NCBI RefSeq assembly: GCF_020532605.1
Contig: NZ_JAJATW010000006.1
Location: forward strand, 1-64,000
Length of the DNA stretch: 64,000 bases
Reading direction: 5' to 3'
Source of the DNA: Marinomonas algarum
Lineage (GTDB): Bacteria; Pseudomonadota; Gammaproteobacteria; Pseudomonadales; Marinomonadaceae
Shown: positions 9,558 through 19,019 of the stretch, piece after piece
How positions within the stretch are numbered: the first letter of the stretch is position 1
How the letters are laid out: each line of letters opens with the position of its first letter
Notes under the pieces: model-generated
Databases searched by the model: none
Seen by the model: only the letters and a program-made list of their open reading frames with translations
Told to the model about the DNA's origin: nothing
Translations under genes and position numbers: made by a program

Positions 9558-9815
9558 ATGAAATTATTAGTGAGAAATTTAGCCCGCAACACCACCGAAG
9601 AAGAATTGAAGGCATTGTTTGCTGCCCACGGTACTCTACAGTCTTGTAATTTGGTGATGGACAAGGAAACTGGCGAATCAAAAGGTTTTGCCTTTGTTGA
9701 AATGCCAAAAGTGGGTGACGCCAAGGCGGCAATCAAAGCATTGAATGGTCAGGAAATCGACGGCGCCAAAGTGCGTGTGAAAAAAGCGGAAGACACGGCA
9801 AGCCCAGAAGCCTAA
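9558..9815 (+). CDS. Small RNA-recognition-motif protein
   Basis: An 85-residue single RRM domain. RNP2 is KLLVRNLA at residues 2-9 and RNP1 is KGFAFVEM, in the expected spacing, ending in a short acidic tail. It is a likely cytosolic RNA-binding protein of the kind found in cyanobacteria and many proteobacteria, where roles in RNA stability or cold response have been proposed; its target here is unknown. The chosen ATG at 9558 begins the RRM directly. An upstream in-frame start at 9468 would run through the preceding operon terminator and is rejected. Confidence 0.9.
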   Translation: MKLLVRNLARNTTEEELKALFAAHGTLQSCNLVMDKETGESKGFAFVEMPKVGDAKAAIKALNGQEIDGAKVRVKKAEDTASPEA

Positions 9816-9826
9816 TCTTAAGTACG

Positions 9827-10153
9827 CTACTTATGTGCCTCAACAAAGGTGTTGATAAACGCCACATCCTTGTCTGAAATCGTATGGTAATTGAGTTTGA
9901 TGTAATGTTTGTTGTGCTCATTAAAAACGTCTAACGTTGGATCACATAAGGCTTTAATGAGCGCTGTTTTGCCTTCATGGATGGCGTTCAGTTCAATTTT
10001 GACCATCTTAGATCCTTGCAACCCTGCGGCCGCTTCTACTTCGAGCATCTTGGTTGAAATGTGTGTGCAATGGATCGGCATCACCACACCATTGGTAAGA
10101 TACAGGGAACCTGTCCAAAAACAGCGAACGTAGGGAACATGTGAATTCAGCAC
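9827..10153 (-). CDS. Small uncharacterised protein, possibly PilZ-like
   Basis: A 108-residue protein without a recognised signature. The body (from about residue 20) alternates hydrophobic and polar residues in short beta-like runs and ends in ISDKDVAFINTFVEAH. This layout loosely recalls the end of a PilZ domain, but the RxxxR and D/NxSxxG c-di-GMP motifs are not visible. It is convergent with the RRM gene, with 11 bases between the stops. The start is uncertain; methionines at residues 25 and 36 are alternatives. It may be a lineage-specific gene. Confidence 0.5.
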   Translation of the reverse strand: MLNSHVPYVRCFWTGSLYLTNGVVMPIHCTHISTKMLEVEAAAGLQGSKMVKIELNAIHEGKTALIKALCDPTLDVFNEHNKHYIKLNYHTISDKDVAFINTFVEAHK

Positions 10154-10236
10154 GAATACGATCCTTTAGAAGTGAAAATCTAAGTAGAGGCCAGATTTTG
10201 CAAGGATACGCGGTTGAATGCAAGTTTAGCGCTGTA

Positions 10237-10290
10237 CTTAATGTCTCACAAGGTGTGGCTCATAAAGCCAACACCCTGTGAGACATTAAG
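10237..10290. repeat. Long near-perfect inverted repeat
   Basis: A 24-base arm at 10237-10260 pairs with a 25-base arm at 10266-10290 around a 5-base loop. The outer 14 bases (CTTAATGTCTCACA) match perfectly and only small differences lie near the loop. It lies between the start of the 9827-10153 gene and the end of the aminotransferase gene, both on the minus strand. Neither strand has a T tract after it, so it is not a standard intrinsic terminator. Options are a U-less terminator, an mRNA-protecting hairpin, a cruciform or a dispersed palindromic repeat. Confidence 0.85.
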
Positions 10291-10325
10291 TCGGAAACAA
10301 GGGCGTAGTTTATGTGTTTGAGCGC

Positions 10326-11663
10326 TTATTCTGTTTGCTTGATGGCCTCGCCCAACGCGTTAATCAAGCTGTCAATTTCAGCTGGCTCAGTGGTAAAGGG
10401 CGGTGCCAGTTGAATAGTATCGGCTCCATAACGCACATAGTAACCTTTGTCCCACATGGCCATGGCGATCTGAAATGGCCGTTTTGCGGGTTCGCCATCA
10501 ATCGGTGCAATGCTGATCCCTGCGGCAAAACCAAAGTTACGAATGTCCGTGACCATACTGTCTGCTTCTTTTAGCTGGTGGACGCTGTCTCCCCACGCCG
10601 CACTCATGTTGTTGACTCGTTCAATAAGTCCTTGTCGTTTTATTTCCCCCAAAGACGCCAAACCTGCAGCACAGGCAATTGGATGTGCGGAATAGGTGTA
10701 GCCATGAGGGGCTTCTAAAAGGTAATCCGGTCCACCGTGTTCCATAAAGGTGTCGTAAATCTCTTGTTTAAACGCCACAGCCCCCATAGGAATAACGCCA
10801 TTGGTGACTTGTTTCGCTGTGGTCATAATGTCGGGCGTGACACCGAAGGCTTCCGCGCCTGTTTTGGCGCCCATGCGACCAAACGCCGTAATAACCTCAT
10901 CAAAAATGAGCAGAATATTGTGTTGGTCACAAATCTCCCTGAGACGCTGCAAATAGCCCTGTGGAGGCACGATAACACCCGCAGAGCCCGACATAGGTTC
11001 AACAATAACAGCGGCAATGTTTGAAGCGTCATGCATCATAATTAAGTTTAACAAGTCATCGGCGCGTTCTTTTCCTTGCTCTGCCATGCCTTTGGTAAAT
11101 TCGGTGCCAGGCGCTTGAGTGTGAGGTAAGTGATACGATTCTAGCCCTTGACCGTATAGAGTTCGGTTAGCAGGAATGCCGCCAACACTGAAGCCCGAAA
11201 TACTGGAGCCGTGGTAGCCTTTAGCACGACCGATGAATTTGGTTTTGGTGCCCATGCCTTTTTTACGCCAGTAAGCGCGAGCGATTTTTAGGGCGGTGTC
11301 GACAGATTCAGAGCCTGAACCCGTAAAAAAAATGCGATTTAAGCCCTCTGGCATGAATTCTGTAATTTGTTCTGCCAGCAGAAACGATTTTTCATGGCCA
11401 TATTGAAAAGCAGGGGAATAGTCGAGGGTTTTAACTTGCTCTGCGACGGCTTCATTAATCGCAGGAACACTGTGTCCTAAACCACATGTCCATAAGCCCG
11501 ATAAGCCGTCGAAAATTTTTCGACCGTCTAGGTCGGTGTAATATTTGCCAGAGGCGGCAGTGATGATCCGCGGGTCTTTTTTAAACTGGCGATTACCTGA
11601 GTAGGCCATCCAGTGGGCATCAAGTTGGGCTTGGGTTAAGCGGGATTTAGCAATATGACTCAT
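10326..11663 (-). CDS. Omega-amino acid--pyruvate aminotransferase (class III)
   Basis: PLP enzyme of 445 residues in the class III family. Visible features are GLSGLWTCGLGH near the N-terminus, the cofactor-binding FTGSGSESVDTALKIAR, the DEVITAFGRMG segment and the Schiff-base lysine K284 in TTAKQVTNG. The sequence pattern follows omega-amino acid:pyruvate transaminases (beta-alanine or similar amines to L-alanine). The true donor could be beta-alanine, taurine-like or polyamine-derived compounds. It is monocistronic; no dehydrogenase partner, such as a methylmalonate-semialdehyde dehydrogenase, sits beside it. Confidence 0.9.
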   Translation of the reverse strand: MSHIAKSRLTQAQLDAHWMAYSGNRQFKKDPRIITAASGKYYTDLDGRKIFDGLSGLWTCGLGHSVPAINEAVAEQVKTLDYSPAFQYGHEKSFLLAEQITEFMPEGLNRIFFTGSGSESVDTALKIARAYWRKKGMGTKTKFIGRAKGYHGSSISGFSVGGIPANRTLYGQGLESYHLPHTQAPGTEFTKGMAEQGKERADDLLNLIMMHDASNIAAVIVEPMSGSAGVIVPPQGYLQRLREICDQHNILLIFDEVITAFGRMGAKTGAEAFGVTPDIMTTAKQVTNGVIPMGAVAFKQEIYDTFMEHGGPDYLLEAPHGYTYSAHPIACAAGLASLGEIKRQGLIERVNNMSAAWGDSVHQLKEADSMVTDIRNFGFAAGISIAPIDGEPAKRPFQIAMAMWDKGYYVRYGADTIQLAPPFTTEPAEIDSLINALGEAIKQTE

Positions 11664-11922
11664 GGCATCCTCTCTCAGGGCACGTAATAAATAGTGGGCA
11701 GTTAGGTTTAGGTCAGCAACAAACGCAATAGAAACAGAATGCCGAGGAGAGAAGGTTTAATAAATACTGGGCTATTTAATTATAGGTTGCTTTTTAGTTA
11801 ACTTTATTGGCTCTGGTTTGTTGTCTTATCTGGCTGTTTTGTTTGACCGAAAGGGATTCATTTTTTCCTCTTTTGGCAATTCCTGCTATCCTTGGCGCTT
11901 TTACATTTAACGAGACAAAACC

Positions 11923-12171
11923 ATGATAAATGACAAAGACATCATTGAAACATTAGAGGAATTAGAGACCTTTTTACGCTTGATTGAAACAGGTGCCTTG
12001 GGTCTTGATAACGTCGCTGGCGTTGCCTTGGCAACTAATAATGCTAATGGTCGTCCTTTTGTTGCGGTGTTAGACGACAGTCAACAGTTGGTTTTAGGTC
12101 GTTGGGTGAGTCAAGACGTGTATGAAAACGGCAAAGACATGGTTCGTTATGGCACGAAAAAGCCACATTAA
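11923..12171 (+). CDS. Conserved-looking small hypothetical protein
   Basis: An 82-residue soluble protein; no family recognised. The N-terminal 30 residues form an acidic, leucine-rich helix (IIETLEELETFLRLIE), followed by a compact region with VAGVALAT, FVAVLDD and LVLGRW suggesting beta strands. It stands alone upstream of hrpA with about 110 bases between them, and has a weak ribosome-binding site. Codon use resembles its neighbours, which supports a real gene. Confidence 0.6.
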   Translation: MINDKDIIETLEELETFLRLIETGALGLDNVAGVALATNNANGRPFVAVLDDSQQLVLGRWVSQDVYENGKDMVRYGTKKPH

Positions 12172-12282
12172 TAGAGACGACAACTCCTTAAATTTTTCAT
12201 GGGTATTTTCACATTGATCATTCTGCCGCTTGTGTCTTTTTATTAGCAAGTGTCTATTTCCTAAGGTATTTTTTTAGAAATC

Positions 12283-15200
12283 ATGCAAAAACCGTCACTG
12301 ATGACCCGCGATAATCACCTTATTGCACAAAAGCAAGCTCAGCTCTCCAAACGTCAAAAAGACGGTTTGCCCTTTGACCGAACGCAAGCTGAGCTAAACA
12401 GTTTGATTAAAAAGTCTGAGACGCTCTACCAAACGCGTTTATCACGTCTGCCTAAGGTAACTTATGACGAAAGTTTACCTGTGGCGGCACGAGCAGATGA
12501 GATTATTCAGGCAATTCAAGACAACCAGGTGGTGATCATTGCCGGTGAGACAGGCTCGGGTAAAACCACCCAATTACCAAAAATGTGTCTGCAAGCCGGT
12601 CGCGGAATCGCTGGTGTTATCGGCCACACTCAACCAAGGCGTCTCGCGGCACGCAGTGTGGCAGAACGTATCAGTGATGAGTTGCAGGTAAAGTTAGGCG
12701 AACAGGTAGGGTTTCAGGTGCGTTTCAGTGATGAAAGTACCGAAGAAACGCTGATTAAGCTGATGACAGACGGTATTTTATTGGCTGAAATTCAACAAGA
12801 TAAACGCCTTTACAAATACGATACTATCATTATAGATGAAGCCCATGAGCGCAGTTTAAACATCGACTTTTTGCTAGGCTATTTGAAACAGGTGCTTGCG
12901 GCACGACCAGATCTAAAAGTCATTGTGACCTCCGCCACCATTGATGTGGAACGTTTTTCCAAACATTTTAACGATGCACCCATCATCGAAGTGTCAGGTC
13001 GAACGTATCCTGTGGAAGTGCGTTATCAACCTCTACTCAGCAAATCTGAATCGGAAGAACTCGATGAAGATCAAAGTATGGAGCAAGGCATTCTCGATGC
13101 CGTTGAGCTGCTTATCGCTGAAGAGCGTCAGTCGGGCTACCGCGGTGCCGGTGATATTCTGGTGTTTTTGCCCGGTGAGCGGGAGATTCGTGAAACTGCC
13201 GAGTTATTACGTCGTGCTGAGCTTAGAGCCACAGAGGTGTTACCCTTGTATGCTCGGTTAAGTGCCAGTGAACAGCAGCGTATTTTCAAGTCTCACGGTG
13301 GACGTCGTATTGTGTTGTCGACCAACGTGGCAGAAACCTCGTTAACTGTACCGGGCATTCGTTATGTGATTGACCCTGGCTTGGCGCGTATCAGTCGTTA
13401 CAGTGTGCGCTCAAAAGTTCAGCAGTTACCGATTGAAAAAATCAGTCAAGCCAGTGCGAATCAGCGCGCCGGGCGATGTGGTCGTGTGGCGGACGGTATC
13501 TGTATTCGCCTTTACGCCGAAGAAGATTTTGCACAACGTGCTGAGTTTACCGACCCAGAAATTTTTCGTACGAATTTGGCGTCGGTTATTCTTCAAATGG
13601 CTAATCTGAAACTAGGCGCAGTGGAAAAGTTTCCTTTTGTGGAAATGCCAGAAAAGCGCATGATCAACGACGGTTACCGTGCTTTGACGGAACTAGGGGC
13701 ACTACGAAAAGACCGTTTGACGCCGATTGGTCGCCAGTTGGCTAAGTTGCCGATAGATCCTAAGTTAGGGCGTATCCTGATTGCGGCCGAGCAACACAGC
13801 GTGCTGAAAGAAGTGGCCATTATTGTCAGTGCGCTTTCTATTCCTGATCCTCGTGAACGTCCTCAAGATAAAAAAGCACAGTCGGATCAAGCCCATGCTG
13901 TCGATAAAGATGAAGACTCTGATTTTGCGGTGTTCTTAAATTTATGGGAGCGCTACGAAGCGCAACGTCAGGCGTTGTCACAAAATCATTTACGCCAATA
14001 TTGCCGCAAGCAATTTTTGAATTTCATGCGCATGCGTGAATGGCGAGATATCCATCGCCAAATTATGATTGCCTGTAAACAGCTGGGTTTCAAAGAGGTG
14101 CAACATGAAGAGCGCCACTACGAAGCCATACATCGTGCGTTATTGGCGGGGTTGTTTACGCAAGTGGCGAATAAAATCGAAGACAGCAAAGAGATGCTAG
14201 GTTGTCGCTCTCGCAAGTTGTCTATTTTCCCGAGTTCCATGCTGTTTAAAAAGCCACCTCAGTGGATAATGGCAGCGGAGTTAGTAGAAACGAGTAAATT
14301 ATACGCGAGAGTAACCGCGCGTATTGATCCTGCATGGATCGAAGAATACGCCGCGCCTTTCGTGAAACGCCAGTACTTTGATCCGCACTTTGAGCGTAAT
14401 CAAGGGCGCATTATGGCCAGCGAACAGGTGTCTTTGTATGGGCTGGTGATAGTGGCGAAGCGGCGTGTTGATTACGGTCAGGTGAATCCCGAAGAAGCCC
14501 GCGAGATCTTTATTCGTTCTGGTTTGGTAGAAGGAGCGTTGCGCACCAAACAAGCGTTTTATCGTAAAAATAAAGCCCTGATTGAATCGCTGGAAACACA
14601 AGAAGCCAAGCTGAGAACCCGTGATATCTTAGTGGATGATGAGGCTGTTTTTGCCTTTTATCATTCGCGTTTGCCTGACACGGTTCGAAATCAAAAAAGC
14701 TTGGACTACTTTGTTAAAAAATCCCCTGATACCTTGTTAATGACCCGAGAGGATCTGATTAACCAAGACGTAAGTGTGGATGATCAGGCGTTTCCTGATT
14801 CTTTTGGGCTGAATGGTGTGGCCTTGCCCATTGATTACAAATTTGATCCAGGCAAAGAGTCGGATGGGGCCACATTAAAAGTCCCGGTGGGCTTGTTGCG
14901 CCAGTTAAGTTTGGAAGACCTTGGCTGGGCGGTGCCTGGCTTTATCAAAGAGCGTTGTGAGGCCTTACTGCGGGCTCTGCCAAAAGCATTACGACGTCGT
15001 TTTGTGCCGATCCCTCCCTTTGTTGAGCGTATTTATCCAAATCTATCTAAAGACAAAGGCGACTTACTGGAACAGCTAAGCTTGCAGATCAAGCGTGAAA
15101 CCCTCATTGATATTCCGCTTAACGAGTGGAATGCGGAGAAACTGGATTCGCATTTAACCCTGAATCTGGAAGTGGTTGATGAACGAGGGAAAGTATTGGG

Positions 15201-16158
15201 TGTTGGCAAAAGCCTTGCTCAGTTACAAACTCAGTTCAGTGATCTAGTCGAAGAGAGTTTCGCCAAATTCGGTACCAAGCAACATGAGCAAGAAGGCTTA
15301 ACGGTTTGGCCTGAGCAAAGTGTGCCGGAACGTCAAGAGATCAAACAAGCCGGCATTAAGGTCACGGCGTTTCCCGCCCTGCAATCGGAAGGGGAATCTG
15401 TTTCCCTAAAAATGTTCGATGATCAAAATACTGCCATTGAAACCCATCGCAAAGGGGTGATTACGTTGCTTAAGTTAACCTTAAGCAAAGAGGTGCGTTA
15501 CCTTAAGAAAAATCTACCGCGTTTACGGGAGTCCATGTTGATCTTTTCCCCTTTGGGTCATAAGGATGTGTTGTTGGAAGATCTGTTGAATGCGATTCTA
15601 GATAAGGTGTTTCTGGATGGGCGGCCGTTACCACGGACCAAATCAGAATTTGAGCGGTGCGTTGTGAGTCATAAGACTGAGTTAGTCGGTGTCGCGAATG
15701 AGATGGCGACCCAGTTATATCGTGTTTTGTCTTCCTATCAAGGGGTGGCGAAAAAGATGAAGGGCAATATCCCTTTGCCTTGGACGCGGGTGTACGGTGA
15801 CATTAAATTTCAGCTGGAGCAGTTAATCTACCCCGGCTTTATTGGTAAAACGCCTTTGTTTTGGTTGGGGCAGTTGCCTCGTTACTTTAAAGGCGTTGAG
15901 GTGCGTCTAGAGCGTTTTCAAAACCATTTAAACAAAGAAAACGCCTACGTTGCTCAATTAGAAGGTTTATGGCAAACCTATGCGCGTCAGCAAAAGGCCC
16001 ATGATGAGAAGGCGCTGTATGATCCTGAGTTAACAAAATATCGTTGGATGTTAGAAGAGTACCGTATTTCCTTGTTTGCTCAATCTGTTGGCACATTAGA
16101 GCCCATTTCTGATAAGCGCCTTGCGAAACAATGGAATGAAGTGAAAAAACTGGTTTGA
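12283..16158 (+). CDS. hrpA: ATP-dependent RNA helicase HrpA
   Basis: A 1291-residue DEAH-box helicase, the usual length for HrpA. Walker A is GETGSGKT at about residue 88, DEAH is at about residue 185 (IIIDEAHERSLN), motif III is SATID, and motif VI lies in QRAGRCGRV. The helicase core is followed by the winged-helix/HA2, OB-fold and a long HrpA-specific C-terminal region. HrpA acts in the cytosol in mRNA processing and, in E. coli, in rescue of stalled or collided ribosomes. mlaA follows 29 bases downstream, so the two may share a transcript. Confidence 0.96.
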   Translation: MQKPSLMTRDNHLIAQKQAQLSKRQKDGLPFDRTQAELNSLIKKSETLYQTRLSRLPKVTYDESLPVAARADEIIQAIQDNQVVIIAGETGSGKTTQLPKMCLQAGRGIAGVIGHTQPRRLAARSVAERISDELQVKLGEQVGFQVRFSDESTEETLIKLMTDGILLAEIQQDKRLYKYDTIIIDEAHERSLNIDFLLGYLKQVLAARPDLKVIVTSATIDVERFSKHFNDAPIIEVSGRTYPVEVRYQPLLSKSESEELDEDQSMEQGILDAVELLIAEERQSGYRGAGDILVFLPGEREIRETAELLRRAELRATEVLPLYARLSASEQQRIFKSHGGRRIVLSTNVAETSLTVPGIRYVIDPGLARISRYSVRSKVQQLPIEKISQASANQRAGRCGRVADGICIRLYAEEDFAQRAEFTDPEIFRTNLASVILQMANLKLGAVEKFPFVEMPEKRMINDGYRALTELGALRKDRLTPIGRQLAKLPIDPKLGRILIAAEQHSVLKEVAIIVSALSIPDPRERPQDKKAQSDQAHAVDKDEDSDFAVFLNLWERYEAQRQALSQNHLRQYCRKQFLNFMRMREWRDIHRQIMIACKQLGFKEVQHEERHYEAIHRALLAGLFTQVANKIEDSKEMLGCRSRKLSIFPSSMLFKKPPQWIMAAELVETSKLYARVTARIDPAWIEEYAAPFVKRQYFDPHFERNQGRIMASEQVSLYGLVIVAKRRVDYGQVNPEEAREIFIRSGLVEGALRTKQAFYRKNKALIESLETQEAKLRTRDILVDDEAVFAFYHSRLPDTVRNQKSLDYFVKKSPDTLLMTREDLINQDVSVDDQAFPDSFGLNGVALPIDYKFDPGKESDGATLKVPVGLLRQLSLEDLGWAVPGFIKERCEALLRALPKALRRRFVPIPPFVERIYPNLSKDKGDLLEQLSLQIKRETLIDIPLNEWNAEKLDSHLTLNLEVVDERGKVLGVGKSLAQLQTQFSDLVEESFAKFGTKQHEQEGLTVWPEQSVPERQEIKQAGIKVTAFPALQSEGESVSLKMFDDQNTAIETHRKGVITLLKLTLSKEVRYLKKNLPRLRESMLIFSPLGHKDVLLEDLLNAILDKVFLDGRPLPRTKSEFERCVVSHKTELVGVANEMATQLYRVLSSYQGVAKKMKGNIPLPWTRVYGDIKFQLEQLIYPGFIGKTPLFWLGQLPRYFKGVEVRLERFQNHLNKENAYVAQLEGLWQTYARQQKAHDEKALYDPELTKYRWMLEEYRISLFAQSVGTLEPISDKRLAKQWNEVKKLV

Positions 16159-16187
16159 TGAAGTCATGATAAAAAAGGTGAAATAAA

Positions 16188-16958
16188 ATGAGTAAGGCAT
16201 TGAGCGTTTGGTTTGTGAGTCTGGTGATGTTGTTTTCAACCGCCTCTATCGCTGCCACAGAAGAGGATCCTTGGGAGGGCTTTAATCGCTCTATGTTTAC
16301 CTTTAACGATACCATTGACGGGGCCATTTTAAAGCCCATTGCAAAAGGTTATAAAGCCGTCACCCCCACGCCCGTGCAAAAAGGTGTCAGTAATTTCTTT
16401 TCGAATTTAGGCGAAGTCGGCAACATCACGAATAACTTGTTGCAGGGTAAGTGGGATCAGACAGCCTCATCGACGTTCCGCTTTTTGATTAACAGTACGG
16501 CGGGTTGGTTTGGTCTTTTTGATGTGGCTTCTGAACTTGGTCTTAAAGAGTACGACGAAGACTTTGGTCAAACCCTAGGACATTGGGGTATCTCCTCTGG
16601 GCCGTATTTGGTGCTGCCGTTTTTTGGGCCTTCTACGGTGCGTGATGGCTCTGGTTTGGTGGCCGAATACATTTCCATTGATGAAACAGAGATTCTGGAT
16701 TTGGATAACAAAGAAGAGTTGGCCCTACTTGGACTGGATTTGGTTGAGACCCGTGCTCGTTATTTAAACGCCGAGAACATGATTGTGGGTGACCGCTACA
16801 GTTTTGTGCGTGATGTCTACCTGCAGACTCGTGCCTTTGAGGTCTACGATGGTAATGTGCCAAAAGAACCGTCAACACAAACCGACAGTTTTGGTGACGA
16901 CAGCTGGGGAGAGTATGACGATAGCTGGGAAGAAGAGGACTCCAGCTGGGCGGAGTAG
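16188..16958 (+). CDS. mlaA: Phospholipid-binding protein MlaA (VacJ)
   Basis: A 256-residue MlaA-family protein with the signatures DPWEGFNRSMFTFND, NFFSNLGEVGNITNNLLQG, TLGHWGISSGPYLVLPFFGPST and RARYLNAEN. In E. coli it sits in the outer membrane with OmpC/F and removes surface-exposed phospholipids, passing them to MlaC. The signal peptide (residues 1-22, cleavage near SIA-A) has no cysteine, so the lipobox of the E. coli lipoprotein is absent. The C-terminus is an acidic tail with repeated DSW units. No other mla gene lies in the window. The bidirectional hairpin at 16981-17007 ends it. Confidence 0.93.
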   Translation: MSKALSVWFVSLVMLFSTASIAATEEDPWEGFNRSMFTFNDTIDGAILKPIAKGYKAVTPTPVQKGVSNFFSNLGEVGNITNNLLQGKWDQTASSTFRFLINSTAGWFGLFDVASELGLKEYDEDFGQTLGHWGISSGPYLVLPFFGPSTVRDGSGLVAEYISIDETEILDLDNKEELALLGLDLVETRARYLNAENMIVGDRYSFVRDVYLQTRAFEVYDGNVPKEPSTQTDSFGDDSWGEYDDSWEEEDSSWAE

Positions 16959-16980
16959 TATCGGCTTAATCTATTTTGAT

Positions 16981-17007
16981 GCCTCACTTCATTGGGTGAA
17001 GTGAGGC
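16981..17007. terminator. Bidirectional terminator between mlaA and the PQQ dehydrogenase
   Basis: A perfect 11-bp stem, GCCTCACTTCA with TGAAGTGAGGC, around a 5-base loop. It is placed between convergent genes and overlaps the last codons and stop of the minus-strand gene. A short T-rich run follows on the plus strand. Confidence 0.8.
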
Positions 17008-18159
17008 CGTTTTGTGGTTAGGGTCTGCAGCAAGGCTAATACGGAGCAACTTTCCAGAGTCTGTCCCCAAGTACAGTATGCCACTTGAATCTTGAGCAAT
17101 GGAACGCAAGCGTTCATTAAGATGCGCCAAATAACGCGCTTCTGACGTGTCACCATTGGCTTTTGTCTTGATTTTATTGAGGTGTCTTAAGGCCAGTGCG
17201 GTGGACAGAAAATCCCCGTTCCAATTCGAAAATAACATGCCTTTGTAACGAATCAAGCTACTGGGCGCAATGGATGGGATAAACACCTTCACAGGGTTAT
17301 CAATGCCGTCTTTTTCTTCTCCTTCACCAATGTTTGTGTTGCCGCTGTATTCTTTGCCGTACGATACGATAGGCCAGCCATAATTTGCCCCTGGTCGAAT
17401 CAGGTTAATTTCATCGCCACCACGAGGGCCGTGTTCATTTGACCATAAGGTGTGTGTGTCGTCGTCGTAGTACAAACCTTGTGGGTTACGGTGTCCATAG
17501 CTCCATATTTCATTGAGAATATTGGCGTGTGTAATAAACGGATTATTATTGGGTACGCTGCCATCGAGATTTAAGCGCACGATGCTGCCAGCATGATTGG
17601 TGAGGTTTTGTGCGTTGTCGCGAATGCCTCGATCGCCAATTGAAAAGAAAACATGGTTTTGGTTATCGAACGTAATGCGTCCGCCAAAGTGTCGAGTGGT
17701 GTTGCTTGCAGAGTCTGTGATCAGCAAGTCTTCCCATTGAGTTAAGGTGTTTTTGACCAGTTTGGCTCTAGCAAGGGTTGTTTTTGCGCCGAGCTGAGTG
17801 GGTTTGGTATAAGTGAAGTACAGCCACGCTTGCGTATCAAAACGGGGAGACAGTGCAACATCGAGTAAGCCACCTTGACCACGATCATCGACACTAGGCA
17901 AGCCAGACAAAGCCTGTTGTGTGCCGTCTAACAGGTTGACTCGATATGCGAGGCCGCTTTTTACTGTCACTATGGCTTCTTGGTCATTAAGTAAGGTGAT
18001 GCCCCACGGTATGCCGTTAAACTGGGTGAGTTGAGTCACACTTAGTAAAGACGCTGTTTCTGTTGTGTGTGTTGGGTCTTGGGTGGTTGAGGGGAGCGGT
18101 GTTGAGGCGCTGACCTTTAGCGCCATGAGGCTCACTAAAAATACAATCCAAATTTTCAT
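16984..18159 (-). CDS. PQQ-dependent aldose sugar dehydrogenase family protein
   Basis: A 391-residue secreted six-bladed propeller protein of the soluble glucose/sorbosone dehydrogenase family (YliI-like). It has a signal peptide at residues 1-18. Characteristic strings are NGIPWGITLL, GGLLDVALSPRF, RHFGGRITFD, SIGDRG, SYGHRNPQGL, NEHGPRGGDEINLI and NYGWP, which include the predicted catalytic histidine and PQQ/calcium-binding residues. It would oxidise aldoses in the periplasm. No PQQ synthesis genes are in the window, so the cofactor source is unseen. Its stop lies within the terminator stem. Confidence 0.9.
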   Translation of the reverse strand: MKIWIVFLVSLMALKVSASTPLPSTTQDPTHTTETASLLSVTQLTQFNGIPWGITLLNDQEAIVTVKSGLAYRVNLLDGTQQALSGLPSVDDRGQGGLLDVALSPRFDTQAWLYFTYTKPTQLGAKTTLARAKLVKNTLTQWEDLLITDSASNTTRHFGGRITFDNQNHVFFSIGDRGIRDNAQNLTNHAGSIVRLNLDGSVPNNNPFITHANILNEIWSYGHRNPQGLYYDDDTHTLWSNEHGPRGGDEINLIRPGANYGWPIVSYGKEYSGNTNIGEGEEKDGIDNPVKVFIPSIAPSSLIRYKGMLFSNWNGDFLSTALALRHLNKIKTKANGDTSEARYLAHLNERLRSIAQDSSGILYLGTDSGKLLRISLAADPNHKTASLHPMK

Positions 18160-18326
18160 AATGCACCTTTTGCTTTGATCTCAAATTTGGACTCAGTATA
18201 TACAACAGGATGAGAGTAAGTGGGCTTGTTCGGGTATTTCCTTCACAATTGCGGATTACTTGCCTAGTTGGACAGAGTGTTCAGAGTTCGTTGTGACCTC
18301 TTATGTATTGAGCGACTTGCTCTCGT

Positions 18327-19019
18327 TTACACTGGGTGCCCGTCAATTAATTCCACCAGCTTCATTTTGTCGACAATATTGAACTTTTTGCCACTAATGG
18401 CAATAAGGTTATTTTGGCTGAGCTTGGTGATGGAGCGACTGACGGTTTCTTCTGTTATGCCAAGATAATTACCAATGTCCCTTCGAGACATAGGCAACTT
18501 GAGGGTAGTAAAGGTGGAGGAGTGGCAGGATTGAATGTAGATATTGAATAAAAACGAGGCGACTTTCTTTTCTGATTGAGTTTTACCCAGTAAAGACAGT
18601 AGATTTTGGTTTTCGTGAATCTGTCGACTCATTAGTCTAAGCATGTTGTTTTGTAAGTTTGGGTGCTTATCGGTGAGCTTTTCAATGTCATTGAAGCGAA
18701 TTCGAAACACACTAGAAGCTTCTAATGCTTTGGCTGAGACCGGGTAGCGACCGGTATCAATACCGCTGAAGCCAACAATATCGTCTTGATAGTAGAAGCA
18801 GGTGATTTTTTCTGTGCCAGAGTTAATTGTGGTAAAGGTCTTAATCGAACCGGAGAGAAGAATGTAAATGTAATGAAACTCATCGCACTCTTTAAAGACA
18901 AGGTCGCCCTTTTTGAGTTTGGTAATTTTGCCACTGTTCGTCATTGTGCTGGTGTCAATCAGATTACTGATGATCGACTTACGAAGGGCGTAAAGTGAAC
19001 TATTAGGATTTTGCATCAT
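18327..19019 (-). CDS. Crp/Fnr family transcriptional regulator lacking Fe-S cysteines
   Basis: A 230-residue cNMP-binding-fold regulator. The beta-barrel spans about residues 30-120 and the C-terminal helix-turn-helix (LPMSRRDIGNYLGITEETVSRSITKL) has the Fnr-type E-SR recognition helix. The N-terminus lacks the cysteine cluster that binds the 4Fe-4S centre of Fnr, so direct oxygen sensing through that cluster is not expected. A Dnr-like (haem/NO) or other ligand is possible. It is divergent from the sigma-54 activator across a 265-base A+T-rich gap, suggesting a shared control region. The DNA target is probably TTGAT-N4-ATCAA, judged from the recognition helix. Confidence 0.88.
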   Translation of the reverse strand: MMQNPNSSLYALRKSIISNLIDTSTMTNSGKITKLKKGDLVFKECDEFHYIYILLSGSIKTFTTINSGTEKITCFYYQDDIVGFSGIDTGRYPVSAKALEASSVFRIRFNDIEKLTDKHPNLQNNMLRLMSRQIHENQNLLSLLGKTQSEKKVASFLFNIYIQSCHSSTFTTLKLPMSRRDIGNYLGITEETVSRSITKLSQNNLIAISGKKFNIVDKMKLVELIDGHPV

